In this document: in pieces, positions 4,948-5,301 of the stretch | Layout of the letters: each line of letters begins with the position of its first letter | Position numbering within the stretch: the stretch's first letter is position 1 | Assembly: GCA_029858165.1 (NCBI GenBank) | Contig: JAOUFO010000149.1 | Span: 1 to 5,301, forward strand | Length of the DNA stretch: 5,301 bases | Direction of reading: 5' to 3' | Source: Deltaproteobacteria bacterium | Lineage (GTDB): Bacteria > SAR324 > JACQKK01 | Notes under the pieces: generated by a model | What the model was told of the DNA's origin: nothing | Seen by the model: only the letters and a program-made list of their open reading frames with translations | The model's database searches: none | Made by a program: the position numbers and the translations under genes

Positions 4948-5206
4948 ACGCAAAAGAAGTGCAACCAGCCAGCCTGCGGCGTTTGGAGCCGACAGGCGAC
5001 ACAACGCAGGGCTGTGCCGGTTGCCGGACAGAACGCAAAAGAAAGGCGGCGCAAGCCCGGCCAAAAGGGCCGCAAGGCCCGTGCCGGTGCTGAAGCCGCT
5101 GGACAGAACGCAAAAGAAAGGCGGCGCAAGCCCGGCCAAAAGGGCCGCAAGGCCCGTGCCGGTGCTGAAGCCGCTGGACAGAACGCAAAAGAAGTGCAAC
5201 CAGCCA
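4948..5206. repeat. Tandem repeat array with 75-bp perfect duplication and 24-bp flanking repeats
   Basis: The phrase ACGCAAAAGAA recurs at 4948, 5033, 5108 and 5183, with spacings of 85, 75 and 75 bp. Positions 5026-5100 and 5101-5175 are two identical 75-bp units, and an 18-bp partial third unit starts at 5176. The first and last occurrences continue into an identical 24-bp sequence (4948-4971 and 5183-5206), so the perfect units are bracketed by direct repeats. Each 75-bp unit carries GGGCC-GCAA-GGCCC (5067-5080 and 5142-5155), a 5-bp stem with a GNRA-type loop, and a smaller GGC-GCAA-GCC stem. All frames stay open because the period is divisible by three. The translations are low-complexity, so I treat the array as non-coding. 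Confidence 0.92.
4972..4997. other. Hairpin in the first, divergent unit of the array
   Basis: GCCTGCGGC at 4972-4980 pairs with GCCG-A-CAGGC at 4988-4997, giving nine pairs with a single bulged A and a 7-nt loop. It replaces the GCAA hairpins found in the two perfect units, so the first unit keeps a stem-loop but with a different sequence. Confidence 0.5.
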
Positions 5207-5301
5207 ACAGCCAAAAGCAATGCGGGGGAGCAAGCCCCCCCCCGCCCCCCTTTTAGGGTCTGAGATAGAAGGCCTCTAAAGGGACCAGGGGGCCACCCCC
5301 C
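5207..5301. other. C-rich intergenic end with three hairpins
   Basis: No gene is seen to the right edge. GGGGG and CCCCC at 5224-5240 enclose AGCAAG, within a run of nine C at 5235-5243 and another of six at 5245-5250. CCCTTT at 5248-5253 and AAAGGG at 5278-5283 form the base of an imperfect stem. GGGGG-CCA-CCCCC at 5288-5300 closes the window. They may form the 3' end region of a gene outside the window. Confidence 0.5.

Noticed and set aside
4860..5207. Minus-strand 115-residue frame through the repeat array
   Set aside because: It stays open because the 75-bp period is divisible by three; the product is a repeat of low-complexity hydrophobic/Arg segments, and other frames are equally open.

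Overview
The window looks like a bacterial chromosome segment, most likely from a proteobacterium. The evidence is a PII protein with the full T-loop and Tyr51, a class I-beta glutamine synthetase with an adenylylation tyrosine, and the glnB-glnA gene order, which is common in alphaproteobacteria and some related groups. G/C homopolymer runs, GC-rich hairpins and short tandem repeats fill the gaps between genes. I cannot name a genus; a magnetotactic or environmental proteobacterial lineage is only a guess. No rRNA, tRNA, CRISPR array or intact insertion sequence is visible.

Layout from left to right. Positions 1-202 hold six copies of an 18-bp tandem repeat and the probable 5' part of a minus-strand gene that leaves the window; the repeat encodes a charged hexapeptide on that strand. 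Positions 203-476 are an AT- and T-rich divergent spacer with an imperfect 20-bp repeat and a candidate promoter. A small TerB-like cytoplasmic protein follows at 477-896 (+). It converges, across two hairpins (911-976), on a minus-strand tyrosine-recombinase-like gene (986-1969). That protein keeps Arg, Arg and Tyr of the catalytic set but appears to have lost Lys and both His positions. A divergent intergenic region of about 320 bp with a 7-bp dyad separates it from glnB (2287-2625, TTG start) and glnA (2740-4140), the metabolic core of the window. A strong, probably bidirectional terminator (4201-4238) lies between glnA and the convergent DoxX-family membrane protein (4441-4863, minus). The right end (4948-5301) is non-coding repeat DNA: a perfect 75-bp tandem duplication inside a larger array, flanked by 24-bp direct repeats, then C-rich hairpins.

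How the genes work together. GlnB (PII) senses 2-oxoglutarate, ATP/ADP and, through uridylylation, glutamine status. In proteobacteria it controls adenylylation of glutamine synthetase through GlnE and the activity of NtrB. GlnA carries the tyrosine (Tyr394) expected for that control, so the pair forms a self-consistent ammonia-assimilation module. The other genes show no obvious functional link to it.

The most interesting items are the recombinase-like protein with the altered active site, the GNRA-loop repeat element present both in the right-hand array and directly against the glnA stop codon, and the hexapeptide-encoding minisatellite at the left edge. I see no convincing new multi-gene system.
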